Assembly (NCBI GenBank): GCA_003164275.1
Contig: PLSY01000413.1
Coordinates: forward strand, 1 to 5,381
Length of the DNA stretch: 5,381 nucleotides
Direction of reading: 5' to 3'
Origin: Acidimicrobiaceae bacterium
GTDB taxonomy: Bacteria > Actinomycetota > Acidimicrobiia > Acidimicrobiales > RAAP-2
The notes under the pieces are model-generated. The model was not told the DNA's origin, did no database searches, and saw only the letters and a list, made by a program, of their open reading frames with translations. Within the stretch, counting starts at the first letter, position 1. Every line of letters begins with the position of its first letter. A program made the position numbers and the translations under genes. Shown piece after piece: positions 1 to 4,357 of this stretch.

Positions 1-112
1 GATCAGTTCACGGGGACCCGGTCAAAATGAGTCGACGACACACGCTCTCCGTGGATAGATCGGGCCGCCGGGGAAGCAGCAGGCTCGTCTTCGCTCGGAT
101 CGGCTCAACTGA

Positions 113-316
113 TTGCGAACCCTCGACGCGAGCCAGCCAAATGCGGCGCGGGCGCGTGGGCGCGTTGGTGGTCGCCCGCCGAAGATGACCGAGGACAAGC
201 TGCGCGTGGCCCAAGAAATGTATGACTCGAACAAACACACCATCGAGGCGATCGCGAATACGATCGGAGTCAGCCGAAAGACGATCTATCGACACCTCGA
301 CTCAACGAAGAGGTAG
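113..316 (+). pseudogene. Serine recombinase (resolvase/invertase) C-terminal remnant
   Basis: The reading frame gives the hinge and DNA-binding end of a small serine recombinase. It has the family's linker ARARGRVGGRPPK (about residues 12-24), then a Hin-type helix-turn-helix, TIEAIANTIGVSRKTIYRHL (about residues 44-63), and a stop at 314-316. Full-length resolvases are about 180-200 residues with a catalytic Ser near the N-terminus. Here only the last ~65 residues remain, opening with a TTG directly after an in-frame TGA (110-112). Upstream in another frame, 51-92 reads VDRSGRRGSSRLVF, similar to the VDTSTPxGRLVF segment that precedes the linker in resolvases, so the decay includes at least one frameshift as well as loss of the catalytic domain. 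It cannot recombine DNA; a stand-alone DNA-binding peptide is possible but no ribosome site is visible. Family identification is strong; pseudogene status is inferred. Confidence 0.75.
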
Positions 317-319
317 TTC

Positions 320-334
320 AACGATCTGATCGTT
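320..334. terminator. Small perfect hairpin after recombinase remnant
   Basis: AACGAT-CTG-ATCGTT starts four bases after the recombinase stop codon: 6-bp perfect stem, 3-nt loop. No T tract follows, so it could be a weak terminator or part of an old recombinase site. Low confidence in function, high in the structure. Confidence 0.3.
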
Positions 335-602
335 ACAGTCCTCTAGAGCCGCCGTTTCATGGTGCTGCGTTCGTTGAGGGTGGGAGTCGAGATCCACCCC
401 CAACGGTCGCAGCTCGCAAATCGTAGGACGCCCACCACGTCGCATGACCGACGAAGTGGTGATTGTCGCGAAGTTTTAATCAAGGCCACATACAAGTCGT
501 CGATGCCACCGCGCAATCCAACATTCACCCCTCGTTAAGTGTCGTGTCATACGCGCAGTGCTACAACGGGTCGACGGCAAATCTAGAGCTGGCCGTCGGG
601 TC

Positions 603-648
603 CAGTTCCGTCCGGCGGCTGGGAGGTAGTTCGCTGCCGTCGGAACTG
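603..648. repeat. Long inverted repeat upstream of hicB-like gene
   Basis: CAGTTCCG (603-610) pairs perfectly with CGGAACTG (641-648). Inside, CGGCGGC (613-619) pairs with GCTGCCG (633-639) with one G-T wobble, leaving a 13-nt loop (620-632) that contains GGGAGGT. The total is about 15 pairs. It ends 30 nt before the HicB-like start. HicB proteins commonly autoregulate at palindromes near their promoters, so an operator role is possible; an RNA leader structure is the alternative. The pairing is directly visible; the role is inference. Confidence 0.45.
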
Positions 649-678
649 CGCCTCTGGCGAACGGGAGGGCGATCCAAA

Positions 679-888
679 GTGATGACGCAACGCACGTACA
701 CCGGATTGGTCACTCGCTCAGCCGGAGGGTGGAAGATCACCATCGCTAGAGTACCTGGCGCGAGCGCGAAAGTTCGCACCATCGACGAGGCGGAGGGTGC
801 TGCTCGCTACATGTTGGCCATGACGCTGGTTGCCGCACCCGATTCATTCGACGTGCAGATCGTGCCGGAAATAACCGACTTCGAGTAG
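679..888 (+). CDS. HicB-like antitoxin, orphan
   Basis: A 69-residue protein with the compact HicB beta-alpha-beta fold pattern: TYTGLVTRSAGGWKITIARVPGA (residues 6-28) forms the strands, then RTIDEAEGAARYMLAMTL (33-50) is the helix, and SFDVQIVPEI the last strand. This matches short actinobacterial HicB-like proteins, in which the usual W/D-rich start and the (R/T)LxEAExxAR helix recur. Such antitoxins bind and mask a HicA mRNA interferase. Start GTG 679 is chosen because GGGAGGG (663-669) lies 9 nt upstream; ATG 682 is the alternative, and the longer in-frame extension to 463 has no family similarity. No hicA is visible on either side, and no separate C-terminal DNA-binding domain is present. 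It could be a solitary antitoxin, or one for an unrecognised partner. The next gene is convergent, so it is transcribed alone. Confidence 0.68.
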   Translation: MMTQRTYTGLVTRSAGGWKITIARVPGASAKVRTIDEAEGAARYMLAMTLVAAPDSFDVQIVPEITDFE

Positions 889-960
889 CGAGTCACCGAA
901 CACGGCGGCATGGCTCTTGCCTCGTCCTCGAACGTGACCGCGCCGCTGCGGGGGCGCTCC

Positions 961-996
961 GTCACGCGGGATATGTGAGGAGTATCCCAGCGTGAC
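961..996. terminator. Strong hairpin between convergent genes
   Basis: GTCACGCGGGATA (961-973) pairs with TATCCCAGCGTGAC (983-996): 13 pairs with a single bulged A989 and a 9-nt loop. It lies 72 nt after the HicB-like stop and 132 nt beyond the end of the opposing DUF6572-like gene, so it may serve both. There is no T tract, which is not unusual for actinobacterial terminators. An upstream CGTGAC (933-938) could compete for 961-966. Confidence 0.45.
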
Positions 997-1062
997 GAAG
1001 CAGCTCGCCCGTCCCGGTAAGTGCCCACTGCCGGGTAGTTGAGCTATCGGTCGCCTGCGCCG

Positions 1063-1085
1063 TCACCTTGAGATGCCCCAGGTGA
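1063..1085. terminator. Possible minor hairpin near DUF6572-like gene end
   Basis: TCACCT (1063-1068) and AGGTGA (1080-1085) form a 6-bp stem with an 11-nt loop, 44 nt past the minus-strand stop codon at 1129. On the plus strand it is followed by a short T-rich patch. Weak on its own. Confidence 0.22.
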
Positions 1086-1128
1086 TCTTTGTGTGAACCG
1101 GGGGAAAATCCCTCAGCCCACCGTCGAT

Positions 1129-1452
1129 TCAGCCCGTCACAACGAGTTGACCTCCATAGTGAGGGAGGTTTGCTGCCAGCGTCTCAAGCGCACGAGACGT
1201 TCTTCCATCGGGCATTCCAGAGCGACAGATGATGACGATACGCCAGTTCAGTCCCGCCGCTTGCGGGTACGCATCGACGAGTAGGCCATCCAGCACGAAG
1301 TTCACGTAGTACAGGATCTTCTCGCGTAGCGAGCCGATCTGCGTTTCCGTACCGCTCCAAGGATCAGGCTGAAGGATCTGAAGGTCGACTGTCCCTCCAC
1401 CCTGCGGAATAGTCACCTTGTCCACGACCTCTGCGGCGAACATCTCCGGCAC
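1129..1452 (-). CDS. DUF6572-like protein of unknown function
   Basis: A 107-residue protein whose layout matches DUF6572 proteins: a VDKVTI start strand (residues 10-15), a GGTVDLQI strand (19-26), a Trp-containing turn (PDPWSG), then LREKILYYVNFVLDGLLVDAYPQA (43-66), equivalent to the family's LLQEKINxYLxFIESGxxxExYPxA, and a hydrophobic WRIVIICR strand (70-77). The family's molecular function is not established. Start GTG 1452 is chosen because CAGGGAG lies 6 nt upstream on the minus strand (1459-1465); ATG 1443 would leave 15 nt. There is no signal peptide or membrane segment, so it is probably cytosolic. It is monocistronic, convergent with the HicB-like gene, and its promoter region contains hairpin repeat copy A. 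The assignment rests on remembered family pattern, not a search. Confidence 0.66.
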   Translation of the reverse strand: MPEMFAAEVVDKVTIPQGGGTVDLQILQPDPWSGTETQIGSLREKILYYVNFVLDGLLVDAYPQAAGLNWRIVIICRSGMPDGRTSRALETLAANLPHYGGQLVVTG

Positions 1453-1458
1453 GGATAA

Positions 1459-1465
1459 CTCCCTG
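1459..1465 (-). promoter_or_regulatory. Ribosome binding site deciding GTG 1452 start
   Basis: On the minus strand CAGGGAG is followed by 6 nt and then GTG 1452-1450. This favours the GTG over the in-frame ATG nine bases further in. Confidence 0.5.
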
Positions 1466-1503
1466 TTCTCAGAAAGTAGCGGCGGATAAATGAGGAGCTG
1501 CTC

Positions 1504-1578
1504 GGTTTCGCCTCACCGGCTTAGAAAGCCCTCGGTCCGGCGGCGTCGTGCTTCGCACAACGCGCACGGACCTCGCGC
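1504..1578. repeat. Hairpin repeat element, copy A
   Basis: Shares TCACCGGCTTAG (1513-1524), GCCCTCGGT (1528-1536), CTTCGC (1551-1556) and ACCTCGCGC (1570-1578) with copy B at 2654-2726, in the same orientation. Between the conserved blocks lies a long hairpin: left arm 1534-1551, TTC loop 1552-1554, right arm 1555-1572, with 14 of 18 positions paired. The stem sequence differs from copy B, but the pairing is preserved. It sits about 50 nt upstream of the DUF6572-like start. Not recognised as a named repeat family. Confidence 0.7.
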
Positions 1579-1641
1579 TCGCATGATTTGTTCCGTTACC
1601 GCATCTGCCTGTGGCCATCAACGGTAAAGCAATAGCGGTGT

Positions 1642-1689
1642 GTCGGGTCGGAAGCGACGAGGGGCAGGTCGTTACACCTCCGACCCGAC
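1642..1689. repeat. 11-bp perfect inverted repeat
   Basis: GTCGGGTCGGA (1642-1652) is the exact reverse complement of TCCGACCCGAC (1679-1689). The 26-nt interval holds a nested ACGA/TCGT stem (1657-1660 and 1669-1672). It could be a stem-loop RNA, a terminator or a protein-binding dyad. No gene ends directly before it on either strand. Confidence 0.55.
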
Positions 1690-1734
1690 GTAGCGACCGT
1701 AACCATCTTGGCCTGCGTTTCAGTGGACCCCGAT

Positions 1735-1770
1735 CGGTCGGTAGTCCCCTACCCAGGTAGCTACCGACCG
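1735..1770. repeat. 10-bp perfect inverted repeat with nested stem
   Basis: CGGTCGGTAG (1735-1744) pairs exactly with CTACCGACCG (1761-1770). The 16-nt interval contains CTACC (1749-1753) and GGTAG (1756-1760), and GGTAGCTACC (1756-1765) is itself a palindrome, so three mutually exclusive foldings exist. A dyad of this kind suits a protein-binding site or a switching structure; role unknown. Confidence 0.55.
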
Positions 1771-2040
1771 CCGACAGTCTCGGGCGCAGCACCTTGACGA
1801 CGGCGAGAGAGGAGCCAACCTCTCCCGTCTGGTGCTGGCTCGAACACCGTACCTCGGCAGATGACGCCTGGCCAGAGCCACAAAGCGATGTTCACCGCTG
1901 CTTAACAATCAGTCCCGCCCCGACCAATCGGCTCGGCGTAACGGAGCACCAAGGTCGCACGGGCTGCAATCAGATGGACACGCGCTCGCCGAGGAGTTCG
2001 CGGAAGATTCATCTCTGCAGGGGTGATTTTTTGCAACGAC

Positions 2041-2103
2041 CGGTAATGCTGACCCGCATGAGACGTTCTGACCTTGCAAGAGTTCATCGTTCGCTGATTA
2101 CCG
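2041..2103. promoter_or_regulatory. Possible paired half-sites before phosphatase gene
   Basis: CGGTAAT (2041-2047) and its exact reverse complement ATTACCG (2097-2103) are 49 nt apart, the second ending 37 nt before the phosphatase start. TTACCG/CGGTAA also occurs at 1596 and 1622. These could be operator half-sites, or chance for 7-mers. No convincing -35/-10 pair was found. Confidence 0.25.
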
Positions 2104-2140
2104 TTTTGCTCATGTTCGCCACCGAGGCGAGGTCGGACCG

Positions 2141-2611
2141 ATGAAGATCCTCCTTGTGCGGCACGGGTATGCCGGGTCCAAGCGGGCGTGGACGGGCGAT
2201 GATCGACTGCGGCCATTGGAAGGCCGAGGTTGGATGGAAGCTCAGGGTTTGGCTCAGACGTTGTCGCCCTTCGGTCCCACCAGGGTCGTGTCCAGCCCGC
2301 ACCTCCGTTGCCTCCAAACCGTAGAGCCGTTAGCCAAGTTGATAGGTCTCCCGGTCGAAGAGGGGAAGGCGTTGTCCCCTTACGCCGGAAAAGCCGCGGT
2401 GCGCACCATGCGTCGCCTCGATGACGACAGCGCTGATGTAGTGGTCCTCTGCACGCACGGCGAGGTTATCCAGGACGTGCAGGCTCGGCTCGAAGGTCCC
2501 GGTCGGCTCTTTGGCCTCAGGCCATCCACTGAAAAAGGTTCGGTGTGGGTACTTGAACGAACTGGTAGGAAGTTCGTCAATGCCAGATATATCCAGCCGA
2601 GACGGGCGTAG
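2141..2611 (+). CDS. Histidine phosphatase (SixA / MutT1 C-terminal type)
   Basis: A 156-residue histidine-phosphatase-superfamily enzyme. The catalytic motif LVRHG has the phosphate-accepting His8 and Arg7; Arg56 is in SSPHLRCLQTVEPL, Glu74 is a candidate acid, and THGE supplies His106. GSKRAWTGDDRLRPLEGRG (12-30) and RCLQTVEPLA match the C-terminal domain of mycobacterial MutT1, a two-domain enzyme in which an N-terminal Nudix domain acts on oxidised nucleotides and this domain removes phosphate. Here the domain stands alone at SixA-like length, and no Nudix box is visible upstream. Probable cytosolic phosphatase acting on a small phosphorylated metabolite or phosphoprotein; substrate unknown. 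Start ATG 2141 follows GAGGCGAGG (2124-2132) with 8 nt spacing. Flanked by hairpins at 2620-2635 and 2654-2726, so likely a single-gene unit. Confidence 0.88.
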   Translation: MKILLVRHGYAGSKRAWTGDDRLRPLEGRGWMEAQGLAQTLSPFGPTRVVSSPHLRCLQTVEPLAKLIGLPVEEGKALSPYAGKAAVRTMRRLDDDSADVVVLCTHGEVIQDVQARLEGPGRLFGLRPSTEKGSVWVLERTGRKFVNARYIQPRRA

Positions 2612-2619
2612 TGCTTATC

Positions 2620-2635
2620 TTGCTCCAATGAGCAA
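2620..2635 (+). terminator. Hairpin directly after phosphatase gene
   Basis: TTGCTC-CAAT-GAGCAA is a 6-bp perfect stem with a 4-nt loop, starting 9 nt after the stop codon. No T tract follows, but position suggests a terminator, perhaps acting with the larger hairpin of repeat copy B 50 nt downstream. Confidence 0.4.
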
Positions 2636-2653
2636 CCACGGGTGCCGTTGGCC

Positions 2654-2726
2654 GCTTTCCCTTCACCGGCTTAGGTGGCCCTCGGTAGCTTGCGGCGGCT
2701 TCGCCACCGCGACGCGTACCTCGCGC
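2654..2726. repeat. Hairpin repeat element, copy B
   Basis: Second copy, 1150 nt from copy A in the same orientation. The blocks TCACCGGCTTAG (2663-2674), GCCCTCGGT (2678-2686), CTTCGC (2699-2704) and ACCTCGCGC (2718-2726) are identical to A. The inner stem pairs GCGGCGGC (2692-2699) with GCCACCGC (2703-2710) around a TTC loop, with 7 of 8 pairs standard; GGTA (2684-2687) pairs with TACC (2717-2720) at the base. It lies downstream of the phosphatase gene, whereas copy A has no plus-strand gene before it, so a simple terminator role does not cover both copies. Confidence 0.7.
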
Positions 2727-2850
2727 CAGTACGCGGCAACGAGTTGATGGTCTAGGTGGAGCCCCGTTGATAAACAGCATTACCAACGAAGTGCTGCTCA
2801 ACCGGCGGCTTGGGGTACCAATGGCTGCCTCTATGCGCCAGCGGCAGTCT

Positions 2851-2869
2851 GTCACAGTGTGGGTGTGAC
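2851..2869. promoter_or_regulatory. Possible operator palindrome before small membrane gene
   Basis: GTCACA-N7-TGTGAC is a perfect 6-bp dyad ending 20 nt before the GTG start at 2890. The position fits an operator or a leader hairpin. It is the inverse of the Crp-type TGTGA-N6-TCACA order, so a Crp site is not claimed. Confidence 0.3.
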
Positions 2870-2889
2870 CGAGTTCTCCCAACGAAGAG

Positions 2890-3075
2890 GTGTCCTCGGG
2901 GTGCCTCAGTTGGAGCACGAGAGGATGGCTCCTGGCGGTAGCCATCTGGATCGCTCTCGCAGTCGCTTTTCTGCTGCTCTCCGGCTTCTCCTGGATGCAC
3001 CTCCTCGAATCCCTCGCAGTCGGACCCGTCCTGACAGTTTTTGTGTGGAGGAACTACCGCTGGCATCCTCGCTAA
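2890..3075 (+). CDS. Small two-helix membrane protein, hypothetical
   Basis: A 61-residue protein dominated by two hydrophobic stretches: about residues 12-33 (RGWLLAVAIWIALAVAFLLL) and about 36-53 (MHLLESLAVGPVLTVFVW), ending in a basic tail RNYRWHPR. It is probably an inner-membrane hairpin with both ends in the cytoplasm. Third codon positions are strongly G/C, as expected for a translated frame in this genome. GTG 2890 is the first usable start after an in-frame TGA at 2866; the sequence before it is only a weak ribosome site (GAAGAG, too close), which lowers confidence. No family recognised. The next gene lies 193 nt downstream past a hairpin, so an operon is unlikely. Confidence 0.42.
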   Translation: MSSGCLSWSTRGWLLAVAIWIALAVAFLLLSGFSWMHLLESLAVGPVLTVFVWRNYRWHPR

Positions 3076-3096
3076 CCTCCTGATCGTTTCGACCAC

Positions 3097-3131
3097 GCTG
3101 CCATTTAGCGGCTGTCCGCAGATCCGGCAGC
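3097..3131. terminator. Nested hairpin after small membrane gene
   Basis: GCTGCC (3097-3102) pairs with GGCAGC (3126-3131) and encloses GCGG-CTGT-CCGC (3108-3119). A competing 9-bp perfect pair, ATCCTCGCT (3065-3073, the last codons of the gene) with AGCGAGGAT (3129-3137), overlaps the right arm. Likely terminator by position; no T tract. Confidence 0.4.
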
Positions 3132-3258
3132 GAGGATACGCCCTGTGGACTTCCAATGCCGGCAGGACTACCACCCTCTGATACGCGATGACATTGCTGA
3201 CCGGCTCACGTCAAAATGGAAGACGCCGGCTCTGAGCAGTCTCGCCGGACGACCAGAC

Positions 3259-3263
3259 GGGAG
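3259..3263 (+). promoter_or_regulatory. Ribosome binding site favouring ATG 3269
   Basis: GGGAG with 5 nt spacing to the second of two adjacent ATG codons; spacing to the first (3266) is only 2 nt, too short for efficient initiation. Confidence 0.5.
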
Positions 3264-3268
3264 ACATG

Positions 3269-3793
3269 ATGGACGTCATCAACTTGGGTGCGACAGACGG
3301 GCTGCCGCCAGTGAACTGGACAACCGTCGTCGAGAAGCTCGATGCCGGTTCGCCACCGGCGCCCGATGCACATAACGCTCGCACGACGTGGCTCTCGACG
3401 GTGAACGGGGACGGAAGCCCGCACGTTACTGCTGTCGGTGCGCTCTGGCTGGACGGGAGCTTCTGGTTCCAGACCGGATCGGGTACCCGGAAGAGCCGCA
3501 ACGTCGGCCGCGATCGGCGCTGCTCGATAGCGGTGTCGATTCTCGATGCAGATGTCGTCGCCGAAGGTGAGGCAGAGCGGGAAACCAACCCAGCCACACT
3601 GACGCGCCTCGCTAGGGCCTGGACGGACCAGGGTTGGCCCGCCGAACTGGATGAGACCGGGGCCGGCATTACCGCCCCGTTCAACGCTCCGTCACAGGGA
3701 CCACCACCGTGGAACGTATTCCGTATCAAGGCACATTCGGTCACCGTGGTACTGGGCACCGAGCCGGGCGGACTGACTCGGTTCAGGTTCTAA
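3269..3793 (+). CDS. Pyridoxamine 5'-phosphate oxidase-like FMN/F420 protein
   Basis: A 174-residue split-beta-barrel protein of the pyridoxamine 5'-phosphate oxidase-like superfamily, actinobacterial flavin/deazaflavin oxidoreductase branch. It has TTWLSTVNGDGSPHV (about 40-54), AVGALWLDGSFWFQTG (56-71), the phosphate-binding GTRKSRNVGRDRRCSIAV (73-90), an acidic strand VVAEGEAERETNP, a GPPPWNVFRI strand near 145-154, and the family-typical C-terminal TRFRF. Members bind FMN or F420 and reduce small organic substrates or bind haem breakdown products; the substrate here is unknown, and biosynthetic PdxH activity is unlikely given the divergent family. ATG occurs twice, at 3266 and 3269. GGGAG (3259-3263) leaves 2 nt to the first and 5 nt to the second, so 3269 is preferred. 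It converges on the 3835-4197 gene with a 41-nt gap. Confidence 0.85.
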   Translation: MDVINLGATDGLPPVNWTTVVEKLDAGSPPAPDAHNARTTWLSTVNGDGSPHVTAVGALWLDGSFWFQTGSGTRKSRNVGRDRRCSIAVSILDADVVAEGEAERETNPATLTRLARAWTDQGWPAELDETGAGITAPFNAPSQGPPPWNVFRIKAHSVTVVLGTEPGGLTRFRF

Positions 3794-3834
3794 CCTCAGT
3801 AGTAGCGGCCCACTCCCGGTGTTCAGGGTCAGTC
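3794..3834. other. 41-nt gap between convergent genes
   Basis: Only a weak CCC/GGG pairing is visible here and no clear bidirectional terminator, so the two convergent transcripts may overlap. Confidence 0.3.
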
Positions 3835-4197
3835 CTATCCGCCGACCAGGCCCGCCCATCCACCCTCGTCCCTGACGTAGAAGAGTGAACGGGAAATGAG
3901 CGGCAGCCCTCTCAGGGCGTGCTCTATGGAGTCGTACCTGCCACTCGCCTCCAATGAGCCCCACGTTGCCAACGCCAAATAGGTGATCGGGTCGCCCGAG
4001 GTTGATGGGGTGATGGTGACCGTGGTCCCACCCCCCATGCGGTACTCCGTCTTGGCTTGCCAGGACCCAGTCCTATCTATTGTCTCTTCCACACTCTGCA
4101 GGAAGTCTTCCGGCGAAACCGTTAGCGGTTCAATCGGATAGTTGGAGAACTCAGGGATGCCCCATGTGCTTGAGGACTGAAACTCGAACCGATCCAC
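3835..4197 (-). CDS. Hypothetical protein, 120 residues
   Basis: No family is recognised. The protein is soluble-looking with no signal or membrane segment. The N-terminal part is acidic with a probable helix (SPEDFLQSVEETIDRTG, about 28-44), then a beta-rich middle (AKTEYRMGGGTTVTITP, about 48-64), a YLALATWGSLEASGRYDSIEHALRGLP segment (about 73-99) and a Gly-rich tail. Codon use includes several codons rare in high-GC actinobacteria (AGG, AGA, ATA, CTA), unlike the neighbouring genes, which hints at recent acquisition. Start GTG 4197 is the only standard start after a minus-strand TGA nine codons upstream; the ribosome site is weak (GGGA about 11 nt away). It shares the strand with the cysteine-rich gene 160 nt upstream. 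Its size and lone position would suit an immunity-type or regulatory protein, but nothing in the sequence proves that. Confidence 0.6.
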   Translation of the reverse strand: MDRFEFQSSSTWGIPEFSNYPIEPLTVSPEDFLQSVEETIDRTGSWQAKTEYRMGGGTTVTITPSTSGDPITYLALATWGSLEASGRYDSIEHALRGLPLISRSLFYVRDEGGWAGLVGG

Positions 4198-4319
4198 TGT
4201 GGAAGTTTCCCAGATGGCGCCCAGTCATCAAAGTGTCGTTTAGTGACGTTCTGATATCCCGAGTTTGGTGGGCGCAGCTGCCGGACACTCGACGCATCAG
4301 CGACGACCGGGTGCAGGCC

Positions 4320-4336
4320 GGGTCCCGTCCGGACCC
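4320..4336 (-). terminator. Hairpin after cysteine-rich gene
   Basis: GGGTCC (4320-4325) and GGACCC (4331-4336) form a 6-bp perfect GC-rich stem with a 5-nt loop, 21 nt past the minus-strand stop at 4358. No T tract. Probable weak terminator separating this gene from the 3835-4197 gene. Confidence 0.35.
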
Positions 4337-4357
4337 TGCCGGGTTGAGATGGGGTCG

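Larger units (their letters stand above)
317..678. other. 362-nt spacer without a credible gene
   Basis: Frames on both strands here are short or translate to low-complexity, unrecognised peptides. The frame leading into the HicB-like gene is open from 463, but its first 72 codons show no family similarity and a strong Shine-Dalgarno sits only at 663-669, so they are treated as untranslated. No HicA-like toxin (short double-stranded RNA-binding fold with a GSHxxF/Y motif) is visible here in any frame. Structures seen: GGGTGG/CCACCC around 378-399, CACCAC/GTGGTG around 433-463, and the larger hairpin at 603-648. Confidence 0.5.
1453..2140. other. 688-nt structured intergenic region
   Basis: No frame here looks like a gene. 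A TTG-started frame (1794-2144, +) overlaps the phosphatase start as ATGA but lacks a ribosome site and any recognisable motif. Contents in order: ribosome site and upstream region of the minus-strand gene, repeat copy A (1504-1578), TTACCG/CGGTAA pair (1596-1601 and 1622-1627), an 11-bp inverted repeat (1642-1689), a 10-bp inverted repeat with nested hairpin (1735-1770), then about 270 nt with no feature (1771-2040), and the CGGTAAT/ATTACCG pair before the phosphatase gene. An untranslated RNA or a replication/recombination region is possible but unproven. Confidence 0.5.

Noticed and set aside
20..29. GTCAAAATG repeated at about 21-29 and 3210-3218
   Set aside because: Nine-base match without shared flanks; compatible with chance and not placed as a promoter element.
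343..528. 61-residue minus-strand frame ending NERSTMKRRL, briefly considered as a transposase tail
   Set aside because: No recognisable transposase motif, no ribosome site and no inverted repeats framing an insertion sequence.
463..678. In-frame N-terminal extension of the HicB-like protein
   Set aside because: 72 residues without family similarity, spanning the hairpin at 603-648, while a good ribosome site precedes GTG 679.
1469..1792. 107-residue minus-strand frame through repeat copy A
   Set aside because: Arg/Pro/Ser-rich shadow-like translation, no ribosome site, and it crosses the hairpin element and inverted repeats.
1900..1906. GCTTAAC, a match to the integron RYYYAAC core
   Set aside because: No GTTRRRY partner at attC-like distance and no integron integrase; isolated 7-mers are expected by chance.
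1794..2144. Plus-strand frame overlapping the phosphatase start by ATGA, suggesting translational coupling
   Set aside because: TTG start without a ribosome site, Arg/Ser/Thr-rich composition, no motif, and no Nudix remnant; the phosphatase has its own ribosome site.
2663..2779. Minus-strand frame through repeat B reading AAYWREVRVAVAKPP, which looked like a protein C-terminus shared with copy A (REVRARCAKH)
   Set aside because: No start codon, upstream TAA, and the frames diverge between copies by an indel within the stem; conservation is at the DNA/structure level rather than protein level.
2752..3174. 140-residue minus-strand frame with CRICGQPL and other cysteines
   Set aside because: Overlaps the small membrane gene; composition is shadow-like and the single CxxC is not repeated or supported by a ribosome site.
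3211..3759. 182-residue minus-strand frame
   Set aside because: Antisense of the clearly recognised PNPOx-like gene.
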